From assembly GCF_000708045.1 (NCBI RefSeq), contig NZ_ANIE01000008.1:62001-126000 (forward strand): a stretch of DNA of 64,000 bases, given 5' to 3'. The notes beneath the pieces were generated by a model, which saw nothing but the letters and a program-made list of their open reading frames with translations, searched no databases and was not told where the DNA came from. The position numbers were made by a program, and so were the translations under genes. Positions 10,583 through 23,741 of the stretch are shown in pieces. Source of the stretch: Marinobacter nitratireducens. GTDB taxonomy: Bacteria > Pseudomonadota > Gammaproteobacteria > Pseudomonadales > Oleiphilaceae. Each line of letters begins with the position of its first letter. Within the stretch, counting starts at the first letter, position 1.

Positions 10583-10624
10583 CGACGAAAACGCCCAAAA
10601 AACCGGGACGGACATAAGGCGAAG

Positions 10625-10662
10625 AAAAAGGGGCGGGATCTGTTGGATCCCGCCCCTTTTTT
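10625..10662. terminator. Bidirectional terminator between VC0807-like gene and gyrB
   Basis: An 11-bp perfect stem GGGGCGGGATC / GATCCCGCCCC (10630-10640 and 10646-10656) is flanked by A5 on the left and T6 on the right. It can act as a Rho-independent terminator for both the rightward gene and leftward gyrB. Confidence 0.93.
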
Positions 10663-10694
10663 ATCCCCAAGACCCGATTGGGCCGGTGTTCAAA

Positions 10695-14314
<3,620 letters not shown>

Positions 14315-14370
14315 AAAAGGAAAACCGGAAGGTTCGTCGGGATGTGATTGTGGATAACGTTGTGAACAAC

Positions 14371-14411
14371 CAAATAAAAAAGGCAGCGACGCTTAGAAAC
14401 GACGCTGCCTT
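14371..14411 (-). terminator. Terminator after the ABC1 kinase gene
   Basis: Read on the minus strand, a 9-bp stem AAGGCAGCG / CGCTGCCTT (plus-strand arms 14380-14388 and 14403-14411) is followed by TTTTTTATTT. It should stop transcription coming from dnaA-dnaN-ABC1 before recF. Confidence 0.88.
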
Positions 14412-14444
14412 AGTGTACAAAAGCCGGCCTTCGAAGGCGACGAC

Positions 14445-15716
14445 TCAGTGCAACATGTTGAGCCGCTCATCCATGAACACATCCATCTCCGGCGCAAGGA
14501 TGTGCACATAGCGGTCAAAGTACAGGAACTGCTTGAGCAGCAGGGCAAACTCCCGCGGGAAATGCAGCCCGTGGCTCTCTCCGATCTTCACCATATCCAT
14601 CAGGATATGGTTCACATCGTCCTCTGCCTGATCCGCTTCGTAGGGAACCTGGTCGGGAACCATCTTGTCCATCTGTTGATAAAGTCGACGGAGGTCCCCG
14701 GCCAGTTCATCCACTGCCACACTCTGTCGGGTGACGCCGATGCGGATCATGGCATCCGCCATGCCCTCAAAGTTTCCAACCATCACCGCCGAGATAAAAT
14801 CGCTGACCGCCTGCCAGGTATCCGGCTTGATCCGACCGACAATGCCGAAATCAATAAACCCGACGCGACCGTCTTTCAGCACCATGAGGTTACCGGCGTG
14901 CACATCCGCATGGAAAAACTCGCACTGGGTCAGGCTGGAAAACCACGTGTTCATCGCAGTGATCAAGGTGCGTTCCGGATCCCGGGCGTAGCCGCGAATA
15001 CTATCCAGATCCGTTAACGGAACCCCATGGAAACGCTCCATGGTCAGAACCCGACGCGTACTGCACTGATCGTAAACCCGAGGTACCGTGGCCTCTTCAT
15101 TATGGGTATCGTGCAGGAAGTTTCGGAACACCTTGAGATTGTTGGCTTCCTTGATGAAATCACATTCTTCCATCATGGTCCGCTGGATCTCTTCCACAAT
15201 GCCGGACATAGATGTCCAGGACAGCTTGGGGGCCAGAGTTTCCAGAATGCGTGCGGAAAGATAGAGGAAGTTGAGATCCGTCAGCAGAATGTTTTCCACA
15301 CCCGGCTTCTGGACTTTGATCACCACTTCTTCGCCAGTGACCAGACGGGCGGCATGCACCTGCGCAATGGACGCCGAGGCCAGGGCGACCGGATCAATTT
15401 CCGAATACACCTGATCCAGCGGGCGGCCCAGTTCATCCCGGATAATCTTCTTGATCACACCGAAAGGCAGGTTCGGCGTCTTGTCCAGGCAGTACTGGAA
15501 TTCCTCAACGTATTCCTTGGGAAAGAACGTCGGAGAACTGGCAATGAACTGGCCCAGCTTTATATAGGTTGCTCCGAGAGATTCAAACGTCTGCCGGAGC
15601 AGGCGAGGGGTAGGGGGGCGATCCCCCCTGAGCCAATTGACACCGGTACGTCCAAGTACGGATAACGTCTGTCCAACACGAAATGCGCCCTTGATTCCGT
15701 TCGTCACAGTGCCCAT
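14445..15716 (-). CDS. ABC1/UbiB-family atypical kinase-like protein
   Basis: This 423-residue protein has the ABC1 (AarF/UbiB/ADCK) fold: the KxGQ motif KLGQ at residues 53-56, the alanine-rich loop ASASIAQVHAA near 112, the VAIK-like lysine in VIKVQ, the catalytic-loop segment HADVHAGN and the metal-binding DFG in FIDFGIVG. Relatives support ubiquinone synthesis or lipid homeostasis through ATPase activity. It is shorter than E. coli UbiB (about 546 residues) and lacks an obvious C-terminal pair of membrane helices, so it is better called an ABC1 paralogue than UbiB. It starts 10 bases after the dnaN stop and so is probably cotranscribed with dnaA-dnaN. Confidence 0.88.
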   Translation of the reverse strand: MGTVTNGIKGAFRVGQTLSVLGRTGVNWLRGDRPPTPRLLRQTFESLGATYIKLGQFIASSPTFFPKEYVEEFQYCLDKTPNLPFGVIKKIIRDELGRPLDQVYSEIDPVALASASIAQVHAARLVTGEEVVIKVQKPGVENILLTDLNFLYLSARILETLAPKLSWTSMSGIVEEIQRTMMEECDFIKEANNLKVFRNFLHDTHNEEATVPRVYDQCSTRRVLTMERFHGVPLTDLDSIRGYARDPERTLITAMNTWFSSLTQCEFFHADVHAGNLMVLKDGRVGFIDFGIVGRIKPDTWQAVSDFISAVMVGNFEGMADAMIRIGVTRQSVAVDELAGDLRRLYQQMDKMVPDQVPYEADQAEDDVNHILMDMVKIGESHGLHFPREFALLLKQFLYFDRYVHILAPEMDVFMDERLNMLH

Positions 15717-15726
15717 CAGTTTCCTC

Positions 15727-16830
15727 CTATAGCCTCATCGGCATGACCACGTAGAGGCATCGGTTATCATTCTGCGCTTCAATCAGTGCACTGCTGTTCG
15801 GATTCGACAGCGTGATTTTAACCTGATCCTCATCCAGCGCGTTCATTACGTCCACCAGATAGCCTACATTGAAACCAATCTGAAGTGATTCGCCCTGATA
15901 GTCCACAGACAGCGCGTCTTCGGCCTGTTCCTGATCGGGGTTATTGGCAAAAACCTGCAATTCATTCGGTGACAGGTTCAGACGAACACCTCGAATGTTT
16001 TCGTGGGACAGGATACCCGCACGTTGAAGTGTGTTCTTCAGCGTTGCTCGATCCGCCATAACCACCTTATCCCCACCCCTGGGGATAACCCGGTTATAGT
16101 CCGGGAATTTGCCTTCAATCAGTTTGGAGGTAAAGGTATAAGCACCGACGGTGGCCCGCAGGTGGTTATCCCCAATCACCAGGGTGACCGGAGTATCCAC
16201 GTCGTCCAGAAGCCGCGCCAATTCAAGAACCCCCTTGCGCGGCACGATCACCTGACGCAGATCCGGACAACCGGTCGCCAGCTCCAGGTGCGCCATGGCA
16301 AGACGATGGCCGTCTGTCGCCACGGTTCTGACGTGTTCTTTGTCCACTTCCATCAACAAACCGTTGAGGTAATAACGCACATCCTGCTGAGCCATGGCGA
16401 ATGCCGTCGCGTCCAGCATGCGACCAAGTTCCTTCTGGGGAAGCTCCAGACGGAAGCTTTCCGCTTCATCCTCGACATTGGGGAAATGCTCTGCCGGCAG
16501 AGTCGACAGGGTAAAGTGACTGGCCCCGCAACGCAGATGCAGGCGGTCGCCTTCCAGGGACAGCTCAATGGGAGCTTCATCACCCAGTGCGCGACAGATA
16601 TCCGCCAATTTTCGTGCCGGAACGGTGATCTGGCCCGGCTGATCTACGTGCACCGGTGTCACCCGACCTACCAGTTCCACTTCCATATTGGTACCGGTAA
16701 GCGTCAGGGTATTGTCTTCCGCCACCAGCAGCACATTGGACAGGACTGGCATGGTCTGTTTCTTTTCTACCACGCCGGCAATGCTTTGCAGCGGGGTAAG
16801 CAGGGATTCACGGCTGATCGTCAGTTTCAT
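15727..16830 (-). CDS. dnaN: DNA polymerase III beta sliding clamp
   Basis: DnaN forms the ring-shaped dimer that tethers DNA polymerase III to the template. Length is 367 residues, exactly as expected. The N-terminus MKLTISRESLL and the C-terminus ending MPMRL are family signatures; the latter forms part of the pocket that binds polymerase and other clamp partners. It follows dnaA by 55 bases on the same strand and is followed closely by the ABC1 gene. Confidence 0.97.
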   Translation of the reverse strand: MKLTISRESLLTPLQSIAGVVEKKQTMPVLSNVLLVAEDNTLTLTGTNMEVELVGRVTPVHVDQPGQITVPARKLADICRALGDEAPIELSLEGDRLHLRCGASHFTLSTLPAEHFPNVEDEAESFRLELPQKELGRMLDATAFAMAQQDVRYYLNGLLMEVDKEHVRTVATDGHRLAMAHLELATGCPDLRQVIVPRKGVLELARLLDDVDTPVTLVIGDNHLRATVGAYTFTSKLIEGKFPDYNRVIPRGGDKVVMADRATLKNTLQRAGILSHENIRGVRLNLSPNELQVFANNPDQEQAEDALSVDYQGESLQIGFNVGYLVDVMNALDEDQVKITLSNPNSSALIEAQNDNRCLYVVMPMRL

Positions 16831-16885
16831 GGCACTCAGCTTACTTTTGATTGAAAGGGTGAATGTTTGTCGCCAACGCCCGGCA

Positions 16886-18343
16886 TCAGGTGGTCAGCAA
16901 TCTCATAAAGTTCTGATAATCCTCGCGGATTCCAGGATCAGTCTCCTGAAGCTCCACGATCTTCTTGCACGCGTGCAAAACGGTTGTGTGGTCCCGACCA
17001 CCAAACGCGTCCCCGATTTCCGGGAGACTGTGATTGGTCAGTTCCTTTGATAACGCCATGGCCACCTGCCGCGGCCGGGTCACCGTGCGAGTCCGACGCT
17101 TCGACAACAGATCCGCCACTTTGATTTTGTAATACTCGGCGACGGTTCTCTGAATATTGTCGATACTGACCTGCTTCTCATGCAGTGCCAACAAATCTTT
17201 GAGGCTTTCGCGAATGAAGGGTGGAGTAATCTCAGACCCTGTGAAGTGAGCATTCGCTATCACCAAACGAAGCGCCCCTTCTAGCTCACGAACATTTGAC
17301 CTGATTTTCTGGGCAATAAAGAAAGCGGCCTCACTACTCAACCGGACGTTGGCCTGCTCCGCCTTCTTCATCAGGATCGCTACCCGGGTTTCCAGTTCGG
17401 GCGGCTCTACCATCACCGTTAATCCCCAACCAAAGCGGGATTTCAGGCGTTCTTCCATATCCGCAATCTCTTTCGGGAAGCGATCACAGGTAACGATCAC
17501 CTGCTGACCGCCTTCAAGAAGCGCGTTGAAGGTGTGGAAAAACTCCTCCTGGGATCGCTCCTTGCGAGCAAAGAACTGGATATCATCAATCAACAGTGCA
17601 TCCACCGACCGGTAGTAACGCTTGAATTCATTGATGGCATTCAATTGCAGGGCCTTGACCATATCGGCAACGAAACGCTCGGAACGCAGATAGGCTACCT
17701 TGGCCCTAGGATTCCTGCGCACGATTTCATTGCCGATGGCATGCATCAGGTGAGTTTTACCAAGACCAACGCCGCCGTACAGGAAAAGGGGGTTGTAGGC
17801 ACCGCCCGGATTCTCGGCGACCTGCATGGAAGCTGCACGGGCAAGCTGGTTCGACTTACCCTCAACGAAGGTTTCAAACGTAAAGCCTTCATTTAGAAAG
17901 CTCTGGTGCTTGATATCACCTTCAACCTGAACCGATCGGCGTTCGGGCTCCGACTTGGGCTTGATGGTTGCCGGTTCGGCCACCGTTGCTGCCACGCCTT
18001 TCTCTTCTTCAGTAACCTGGCTACCAGCCTCCTCCAGGACTCTGCCGTTATTGGCAGGCGCCTGTGGTTCTGATCTGGAGACGGTTTCCGTCTGTCGGGG
18101 TGCGGACCCCACCTTCATATTAACCCGGGGAGCCTGACCACCGTGCAGGTCCTTCAATACTTCCTCTATGCGCCTGAGGTACTTTTCATTCACCCAGTCC
18201 ATCACAAACCGGTTGGGCGCAAACAGCATCAGCTGCCCTTCCTGCTGATCAGACTGAAGGGGCCTGAGCCAGGTATTGAACTGTTGTGCGGGAAACTCAT
18301 CCCGGAGTACTTCTAGACACTGATGCCACATACTGTTCGGCAC
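16886..18343 (-). CDS. dnaA: Chromosomal replication initiator DnaA
   Basis: DnaA binds 9-bp boxes at oriC and melts the duplex to start replication. The 485-residue protein has the N-terminal DnaB-interacting domain I, a variable linker (about residues 75-150), the AAA+ core with Walker A GGVGLGKT at 190-197 and Walker B LLIDDIQF near 252, and the C-terminal DNA-binding domain with DHTTV at 451-455. The start is GTG at 18343, preceded by an AGGAG-like site; the N-terminus then lines up with Pseudomonas DnaA. The gene points away from the proposed origin, and nearby DnaA boxes suggest autoregulation. Confidence 0.97.
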   Translation of the reverse strand: MPNSMWHQCLEVLRDEFPAQQFNTWLRPLQSDQQEGQLMLFAPNRFVMDWVNEKYLRRIEEVLKDLHGGQAPRVNMKVGSAPRQTETVSRSEPQAPANNGRVLEEAGSQVTEEEKGVAATVAEPATIKPKSEPERRSVQVEGDIKHQSFLNEGFTFETFVEGKSNQLARAASMQVAENPGGAYNPLFLYGGVGLGKTHLMHAIGNEIVRRNPRAKVAYLRSERFVADMVKALQLNAINEFKRYYRSVDALLIDDIQFFARKERSQEEFFHTFNALLEGGQQVIVTCDRFPKEIADMEERLKSRFGWGLTVMVEPPELETRVAILMKKAEQANVRLSSEAAFFIAQKIRSNVRELEGALRLVIANAHFTGSEITPPFIRESLKDLLALHEKQVSIDNIQRTVAEYYKIKVADLLSKRRTRTVTRPRQVAMALSKELTNHSLPEIGDAFGGRDHTTVLHACKKIVELQETDPGIREDYQNFMRLLTT

Positions 18344-18987
18344 GACAGCCTGCTCCTGATTACCCAGATTACCTCAGTCCGAAGGAGGAAAACCTCCAGA
18401 CTCTAGAGAAGACCTCGGATTCTAACCCGCCGAACCTCCCAGTAAAAGTGTCACAACAACTTCATAAACAGCCTGTGGAAATTTATATTTCCAAAATTCA
18501 GAACGTTACAGACTTACCTACAACCTTGTGTACAGAAATTTCCTGTGATTAAACTTACCCACAGCCCTGTGTGTACACCCTGCGTTTAACCCTGTGTGAA
18601 AGCTCAGGACGAACCAGTGGATAACCTGGCTCCATCGAACGATCGGCACTTTTGCACAATTCATCTTGCCTCCGTCCACAGACCTCACCCCGCCTTGTCA
18701 ATATCCTTGTCAACTCAACAACCAACTGACACCGTTAATTTTTTTTCGTTTATCCACAGAAACCCTCGATGCTAATAACAGTAATAAATAATCCTTAAAA
18801 GAATTCTAAAAGAACCTGATTAATCTATTATTCGTTGGCCAACCCCCAGACAGAACAAACATCGTCATAACCCCTTACTCAGAGGCATTGAATTCCTCCC
18901 GGTATTTGCATAGAATGCCGCTCCTGTTTTGGCTGTACATTTTCCAGCCAGTACCCGAATTTCTAACCAGAATTGTGAGATCGTCAC
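18344..18987. other. Putative oriC between dnaA and rpmH
   Basis: This 644-bp gap holds an exact DnaA box TTATCCACA at 18750-18758 and near matches at 18474-18482, 18555-18563 and 18616-18624. Several GTGTACA/GTGTGAA-type repeats lie between 18530 and 18600. An AT-rich tract (about 18735-18850) is a plausible unwinding element. Gene direction changes here from leftward (dnaA side) to rightward (rpmH side). The position matches the Pseudomonas origin. It also contains the dnaA leader and the rpmH promoter. Confidence 0.85.
18888..18916 (+). promoter_or_regulatory. Sigma-70-type promoter of rpmH
   Basis: TTGAAT at 18888-18893 and TAGAAT at 18911-18916 are separated by 17 bp, 72 bases before the rpmH start. 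It probably drives rpmH-rnpA and the genes behind them. Confidence 0.7.
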
Positions 18988-18988
18988 C

Positions 18989-19123
18989 ATGAAAAGAACG
19001 TTTCAACCTAGCGTCCTGAAGCGTAAGCGCACCCACGGCTTCCGTGCCCGTATGGCTACAGCCAATGGCCGCAAGGTTATTGCTCGTCGTCGTGCCAAGG
19101 GTCGCGCACGTCTGTCTGCATAA
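18989..19123 (+). CDS. rpmH: Ribosomal protein bL34
   Basis: This 44-residue, highly basic protein begins [14 protein letters not shown] and ends [10 protein letters not shown], the standard bL34 sequence of the 50S subunit. The ATG at 18989 is chosen; an in-frame start 20 codons earlier would add a non-conserved tail. It is the first gene of the conserved rpmH-rnpA-yidD-yidC-mnmE group flanking the origin. Confidence 0.98.
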   Translation: MKRTFQPSVLKRKRTHGFRARMATANGRKVIARRRAKGRARLSA

Positions 19124-19137
19124 GTTCTGTTCGCCTG

Positions 19138-19533
19138 ATGAAGGCTTTGACTTTCCCGAAGTCTCACCGACTTCTCCGTCCGGGTGATTACGGCAAAGTC
19201 TTCGACGACGTACAGCTGAAAGTTCCTCATCGGAACTTCCTGGTCCTGGCGACACCGAACTCACTCGGTCACGCCAGGGTCGGTCTGATCTTTTCCAAGA
19301 AAAATCTGAAGCTTGCTGTTCAAAGAAACCGAATCAAGCGTCAAGTCAGGGAAAGTTTCAGGCAACAGGTCGATCTGCCAGGACTCGACGTGGTTGTTCT
19401 CGGGAGACAGGGACTGGCAAACCTCGAGAATGCTGCCGTGCAGGAATGCTTGAACGACCTCTGGCGACGGTTAAAGAAAAAGCACCGTCAACTCCAGCCA
19501 TCTCGCTCAGATCCATCAGAGCCTGCCGGTTGA
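19138..19533 (+). CDS. rnpA: Ribonuclease P protein component
   Basis: RnpA is the protein cofactor of RNase P, which matures the 5' end of tRNAs with the RnpB RNA. The 131-residue basic protein contains the family signature RNRIKR at residues 63-68, part of the RNA-binding motif, and starts with the usual FPKSHRL segment. It starts 14 bases after rpmH and ends 11 bases before yidD, consistent with one operon. Confidence 0.96.
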   Translation: MKALTFPKSHRLLRPGDYGKVFDDVQLKVPHRNFLVLATPNSLGHARVGLIFSKKNLKLAVQRNRIKRQVRESFRQQVDLPGLDVVVLGRQGLANLENAAVQECLNDLWRRLKKKHRQLQPSRSDPSEPAG

Positions 19534-19544
19534 GGAACAGGGTA

Positions 19545-19838
19545 ATGCGCAAATTACTGCTACTGCCCATTCGCTTCTACCAATACGCAATCAGTCCCCT
19601 GATGGCGAGTCATTGCCGCCATACGCCTACCTGTTCACAATACGCCGTCGAAGCGATTACTCACCATGGCGCAGTCAAAGGGACTTTTCTCTCGGTTCAT
19701 CGCCTATTAAGGTGTCATCCTTGGGCCGAAGGCGGGTATGATCCGGTGCCAGGCACCACACATTCTCAATGTGATCACTCAATGACTTCCTGTTCACAGG
19801 CTGACCACTCTCCAACTACAACCCAGACCAGACAGTAA
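19545..19838 (+). CDS. yidD: Membrane protein insertion efficiency factor YidD
   Basis: YidD is a small peripheral inner-membrane protein that helps YidC insert proteins. I take the ATG at 19545 ([18 protein letters not shown]), which follows a GAGGAAC-type ribosome-binding site, giving 97 residues. The conserved cysteine core is present: [15 protein letters not shown] and [16 protein letters not shown]. The tail after residue 75 is polar and poorly conserved. It lies between rnpA and yidC, only three bases before the latter. Confidence 0.95.
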   Translation: MRKLLLLPIRFYQYAISPLMASHCRHTPTCSQYAVEAITHHGAVKGTFLSVHRLLRCHPWAEGGYDPVPGTTHSQCDHSMTSCSQADHSPTTTQTRQ

Positions 19839-19841
19839 CTT

Positions 19842-21557
19842 ATGGATATTCAACGCATTGTATTATTTGCCGGCCTGGCTATTGTCAGTTATCTGATGGT
19901 GCTTGCCTGGAATGACGATTATCACCAGCCACCTGCTACCGAACAGGTTGCCGAGAACCCTGTCGTTCCCGGTATTAGCGAGAACTCCGGTGACACCATG
20001 GTGCTGCCGGAACAGCAGAATTCTGCTGGCAATGAAGAGTTTTCCACACCGGAAAGTGGTCAGCAGATAACTTCAACCGCCTCAGACTCGGATGAAAGTG
20101 GTGAGCTGGAAAACCGCTATGTATCAGTAAAAACAGATGTTTATGACCTGGCAATCGATCGTGTCAGCGGCAACCTCGTACACGCATCGCTCATCAATTA
20201 CGACAAATCACTGAATAGCGAGCAGCCACTGACCCTGCTGAGCAAGACCGGTACCCGCACTTACGTACTCGAAAGTGGTCTGATTGGCCGTAATGGCCCT
20301 GACAGCAAATCCAACGGTTCAGCGCCGGTCTATGAAACCGCGGCCACCAGCTATGAACTCACCGAAGGTCAGGATCAACTGACCGTAGACCTGGTAACCA
20401 CCACTGATTCCGGCGTGAAAATCACCAAGCGTTACCAATTTGGCCGCGACGATTATGAAATCGGCGTTCGTTACCTGATTGAAAACGGATCCGAAGAGAC
20501 CTGGCAAGCCAACTTCACCGGTAAGATTGTCCGTGATGAAGCGCCAGATCCTACCGCTCAGACCAGTATGGGGATTCGCGCGTTCCTGGGCATGGTCGTG
20601 AGTTCTCCGGAAGATCCCTACGAGAAGTTTGATTTCAGCGACCTGAACGAAACCAACGTGAACCAGTCCGTGACTAACGGCTGGCTGGCATTCCTCCAGC
20701 ACTACTTCCTGACCGCGTGGGTTCCGGAGCGGGATCAGCCTGCGCAGTTCCAGACCACCAATCGTGGCAACCTCCACGTTATGGGCTTTGTCTATCCGGC
20801 AACCGAGGTTGCACCGGGGGAAACCGTCGAGGTCGGCGCTCAGGCTTATGTTGGCCCGAAAATCATTGATCGTCTGGAAGCCGTCGCTCCCAATCTCGAT
20901 CGCACTGTTGATTTTGGCTGGTTGTTCTTTATTTCCCTGCCGTTGTTCATTGTCCTGGAATGGTTCCACAGCCTCATTGGGAACTGGGGTGTTTCGATCA
21001 TTCTGCTGACGGTCCTGGTGAAGGCAGTCTTTTTCCACCTGTCTGCAACCAGTTATCGTTCAATGGCAAAAATGCGTGCAGTCGCACCGCAACTGACGCG
21101 ATTGAAGGAACTGTATGGCGATGATCGCCAGCGCATGTCTCAGGAAATGATGGCGCTGTACAAGCGGGAAAAGATCAATCCGCTGGGTGGTTGCCTGCCG
21201 ATTCTGGTGCAAATGCCGGTGTTCATTTCCCTGTACTGGGTTCTGTTCGAGAGTGTTCAGCTGCGCCACGCACCGTTCATGCTGTGGATTCAGGATCTTT
21301 CCCAGATGGATCCGTACTTCATCCTGCCGATTCTGATGGGGGCTAGCATGTTCCTGCAGATGCATCTGAACCCGACACCGCCGGATCCGATGCAGGCCAA
21401 GATCATGAAGATGATGCCGCTGATTTTCACGGTCTTCTTCCTCTGGTTCCCGGCAGGTCTGGTCCTGTACTGGCTGGTCAACAACATTCTGTCCATCAGC
21501 CAGCAGTGGTACATTACCCGCAAGATTGAAGCGGAAACCGCAGGCAAGAAGTACTGA
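19842..21557 (+). CDS. yidC: Membrane protein insertase YidC
   Basis: YidC inserts and folds inner-membrane proteins, alone or with SecYEG, including ATP synthase subunit c encoded at 40.8 kb. The 571-residue protein has a first transmembrane helix at about 7-23, a large periplasmic domain (about 50-350) and the five-helix C-terminal core typical of gram-negative YidC, with the conserved segments NPLGGCLPILVQMPVF and the FPAGLVLYW helix near the C-terminus. It begins three bases after yidD. Confidence 0.97.
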   Translation: MDIQRIVLFAGLAIVSYLMVLAWNDDYHQPPATEQVAENPVVPGISENSGDTMVLPEQQNSAGNEEFSTPESGQQITSTASDSDESGELENRYVSVKTDVYDLAIDRVSGNLVHASLINYDKSLNSEQPLTLLSKTGTRTYVLESGLIGRNGPDSKSNGSAPVYETAATSYELTEGQDQLTVDLVTTTDSGVKITKRYQFGRDDYEIGVRYLIENGSEETWQANFTGKIVRDEAPDPTAQTSMGIRAFLGMVVSSPEDPYEKFDFSDLNETNVNQSVTNGWLAFLQHYFLTAWVPERDQPAQFQTTNRGNLHVMGFVYPATEVAPGETVEVGAQAYVGPKIIDRLEAVAPNLDRTVDFGWLFFISLPLFIVLEWFHSLIGNWGVSIILLTVLVKAVFFHLSATSYRSMAKMRAVAPQLTRLKELYGDDRQRMSQEMMALYKREKINPLGGCLPILVQMPVFISLYWVLFESVQLRHAPFMLWIQDLSQMDPYFILPILMGASMFLQMHLNPTPPDPMQAKIMKMMPLIFTVFFLWFPAGLVLYWLVNNILSISQQWYITRKIEAETAGKKY

Positions 21558-21580
21558 ACGGTACATCTGACCTGAACCTG

Positions 21581-21613
21581 ACAGAGGCTCCGTAAACGGG
21601 GCCTCTGTTGTTT
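21581..21613 (+). terminator. Hairpin between yidC and mnmE
   Basis: A 12-bp stem ACAGAGGC-T-CCG / CGG-G-GCCTCTGT (21581-21592 and 21597-21608, one T-G pair) with a TAAA loop is followed by TGTTT. It probably reduces transcription from yidC into mnmE. Confidence 0.75.
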
Positions 21614-21630
21614 ATGGCCAAGGATCATTC

Positions 21631-23001
21631 ATGAACCACAGTTCCGACACCATCGCAGCGATTGCCACCGCGCCCGGACAGGCCGGCGTCGGTATAGTCC
21701 GGGTTTCGGGACCGTCAGCAGCCGACATCGCCAGACAGATGCTCGGCTTCGAGCCCCGCCCCCGTTATGCACACTACGGCCCCTTCAAAGGTGCCGATGG
21801 TGAGCTGATTGATGAGGGAATTGGCCTCTTTTTCCCGAACCCCCACTCGTTTACCGGGGAAGATGTATTCGAGCTTCAGGGGCATGGCGGGACGGTGATT
21901 CTCGACGTCCTGTTGCGGGAGGTCTGTGCCCGTGGCGCCCGCCTGGCCCGGCCCGGGGAATTTTCCGAGCGGGCGTTCCTCAACGACAAGCTGGATCTGG
22001 CCCAGGCGGAAGCCATAGCCGACCTGATCGAGAGTAGCTCGGAGCAGGCAGCCCGTTGCGCGGTTCGGTCCATGCAGGGTGTTTTTTCCCGGCAGGTGGA
22101 TGACCTGGTGGATGCGGTCACGCATTTGCGGATCTATGTGGAAGCGGCCATCGATTTTCCCGAGGAGGAAATTGATTTCCTCGCCGACGGCAAAGTCGCC
22201 ACTGATCTTCAGGCGTTGCTGGAGCGGCTGGAAACCATACTTGCTGAAGCGCAACAGGGGACCATCCTGCGAGATGGTATGAAAGTGGTGATCGCCGGCC
22301 GCCCGAATGCCGGTAAGTCGAGTTTGCTCAATGCCCTGGCGGGTCGAGAGGCCGCCATTGTGACGGCCATTGAAGGGACGACCCGGGACGTGCTTCGGGA
22401 ACATATCCACATTGATGGCATGCCGCTGCATATCATCGACACGGCGGGCCTCCGGGACAGCCCCGATGAAGTGGAACAGATCGGCATCGCCCGAGCCTGG
22501 GAGGAAATCCGTCAGGCAGACCGAATCCTTCTGATGGTGGATGCCACCACGACGGACAAAACGGAACCGCACGACATCTGGCCGGATTTCATCGATCAGC
22601 TGCCGGCGAAGGCGCCGGTGACCGTCATTCGCAACAAGGTGGATTTATCCAGTGAGCCTGTGGGTATCTTTGATGAGCCCGGCCAATCGGCTCCAGTCAT
22701 CCGCTTGGCGGCAAAATCGGCAGACGGTCTTGAGGTTCTGAGAGACCACCTCAAACAGTGCATGGGGTTCGCCACCACCACCGAGGGTGGATTCCTGGCG
22801 CGCCGGCGGCACCTGGACGCTCTGGAACGAGCCAGGGATCTCATGGTGCAGGGGCAATCCCAGCTGGAAGGTTTTGGCGCGGGTGAGTTGCTGGCTGAAG
22901 ACCTGCGAGCCGCCCAGGATGCCCTTGGTGAAATCACCGGGCATCTGACCCCGGATGAGCTGCTGGGCAAGATATTCAGTAGTTTCTGTATTGGAAAATA
23001 A
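21631..23001 (+). CDS. mnmE: tRNA modification GTPase MnmE
   Basis: MnmE works with MnmG (encoded at 34.9 kb) to place the 5-carboxymethylaminomethyl group on U34 of certain tRNAs, using GTP, tetrahydrofolate and FAD. The 456-residue protein has an N-terminal folate-binding domain, a helical domain, an inserted G domain with GRPNAGKS at 223-230 and DTAGLRD near 271, and the C-terminal catalytic cysteine motif CIGK. Confidence 0.97.
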   Translation: MNHSSDTIAAIATAPGQAGVGIVRVSGPSAADIARQMLGFEPRPRYAHYGPFKGADGELIDEGIGLFFPNPHSFTGEDVFELQGHGGTVILDVLLREVCARGARLARPGEFSERAFLNDKLDLAQAEAIADLIESSSEQAARCAVRSMQGVFSRQVDDLVDAVTHLRIYVEAAIDFPEEEIDFLADGKVATDLQALLERLETILAEAQQGTILRDGMKVVIAGRPNAGKSSLLNALAGREAAIVTAIEGTTRDVLREHIHIDGMPLHIIDTAGLRDSPDEVEQIGIARAWEEIRQADRILLMVDATTTDKTEPHDIWPDFIDQLPAKAPVTVIRNKVDLSSEPVGIFDEPGQSAPVIRLAAKSADGLEVLRDHLKQCMGFATTTEGGFLARRRHLDALERARDLMVQGQSQLEGFGAGELLAEDLRAAQDALGEITGHLTPDELLGKIFSSFCIGK

Positions 23002-23014
23002 CAAGGACTCGCTC

Positions 23015-23677
23015 ATGAAAGTTATCCACAACCTGACTGGTTTCTGGCTTCTGGCGCTGGTGGCTGCCCTGTTCACAACAGGCTGCAGCACGGTCTATTA
23101 CGACACCATGGAAAAGCTCGGCTACGAAAAACGGGATATCCTGGTGGATCGGGTCGAAGACGCCCGGGATGCGCAGAGTGATGCCCAGGAGACCTTCCGT
23201 TCATCTCTGGCCCGGTTCCAGAGTGTGGTGGATACCCCGGACACGGAACTCAAGGCTCGCTACGAGGAAATCCGGGATGCCTATGAGGAGAGCCAGGAGT
23301 CGGCGGAAGAAGTCCGTGACCGGATCGAATCCGTTGAGGATGTCTCGGAAGCCCTGTTTGAGGAATGGGAAGATGAGCTGGATCTCTATGAGAGTGCCTC
23401 CCTGCGCCGCAGCAGCGAACGACAGCTTCGGGATACCCGCGAGCAGTACGAAAAGCTGATTGGTCGCATGCACAAGGCTGAATCACGCATGGAACCGGTA
23501 CTCCAGGCGTTTGAAGACCAGGTTCTGTACCTCAAGCACAACCTCAATGCCCAGGCCATCGGAGCGCTTGAGAGTGAACTGGGCCGGATCCGTAGCGATG
23601 TGGACGCGCTGATTCGTAACATGGAGGCATCCATTGCCGAGTCTGAGGCGTTCATCCGGCGCTTCCAGAATCCCTGA
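23015..23677 (+). CDS. DUF2959-type coiled-coil lipoprotein
   Basis: This 220-residue protein starts with a signal peptide ending in TTGC, so C24 is a likely lipid-modified cysteine. The mature part begins STVYYDTMEKLGYEKRDIL, as in DUF2959 proteins, and is then almost wholly charged helix with heptad-like spacing, so it probably forms a long coiled coil on the periplasmic side. No function is established. The ATG at 23015 is used because it gives a correct signal peptide. It lies 13 bases after mnmE. Confidence 0.82.
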   Translation: MKVIHNLTGFWLLALVAALFTTGCSTVYYDTMEKLGYEKRDILVDRVEDARDAQSDAQETFRSSLARFQSVVDTPDTELKARYEEIRDAYEESQESAEEVRDRIESVEDVSEALFEEWEDELDLYESASLRRSSERQLRDTREQYEKLIGRMHKAESRMEPVLQAFEDQVLYLKHNLNAQAIGALESELGRIRSDVDALIRNMEASIAESEAFIRRFQNP

Positions 23678-23699
23678 ATCGTATAAGCGGGATCGTTGA

Positions 23700-23723
23700 A
23701 GAGGGAAGCCGCCCGGCTTCCCT
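23700..23723. terminator. Hairpin between convergent lipoprotein and ectD genes
   Basis: An 11-base inverted repeat GAGGGAAGCCG / CGGCTTCCCTC (23700-23710 and 23713-23723) lies between the two convergent genes. Neither side has a proper T-run, so it is a weak or Rho-assisted terminator. An exact TTATCCACA follows at 23728. Confidence 0.6.
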
Positions 23724-23741
23724 CTGAGTTATCCACAGGAC

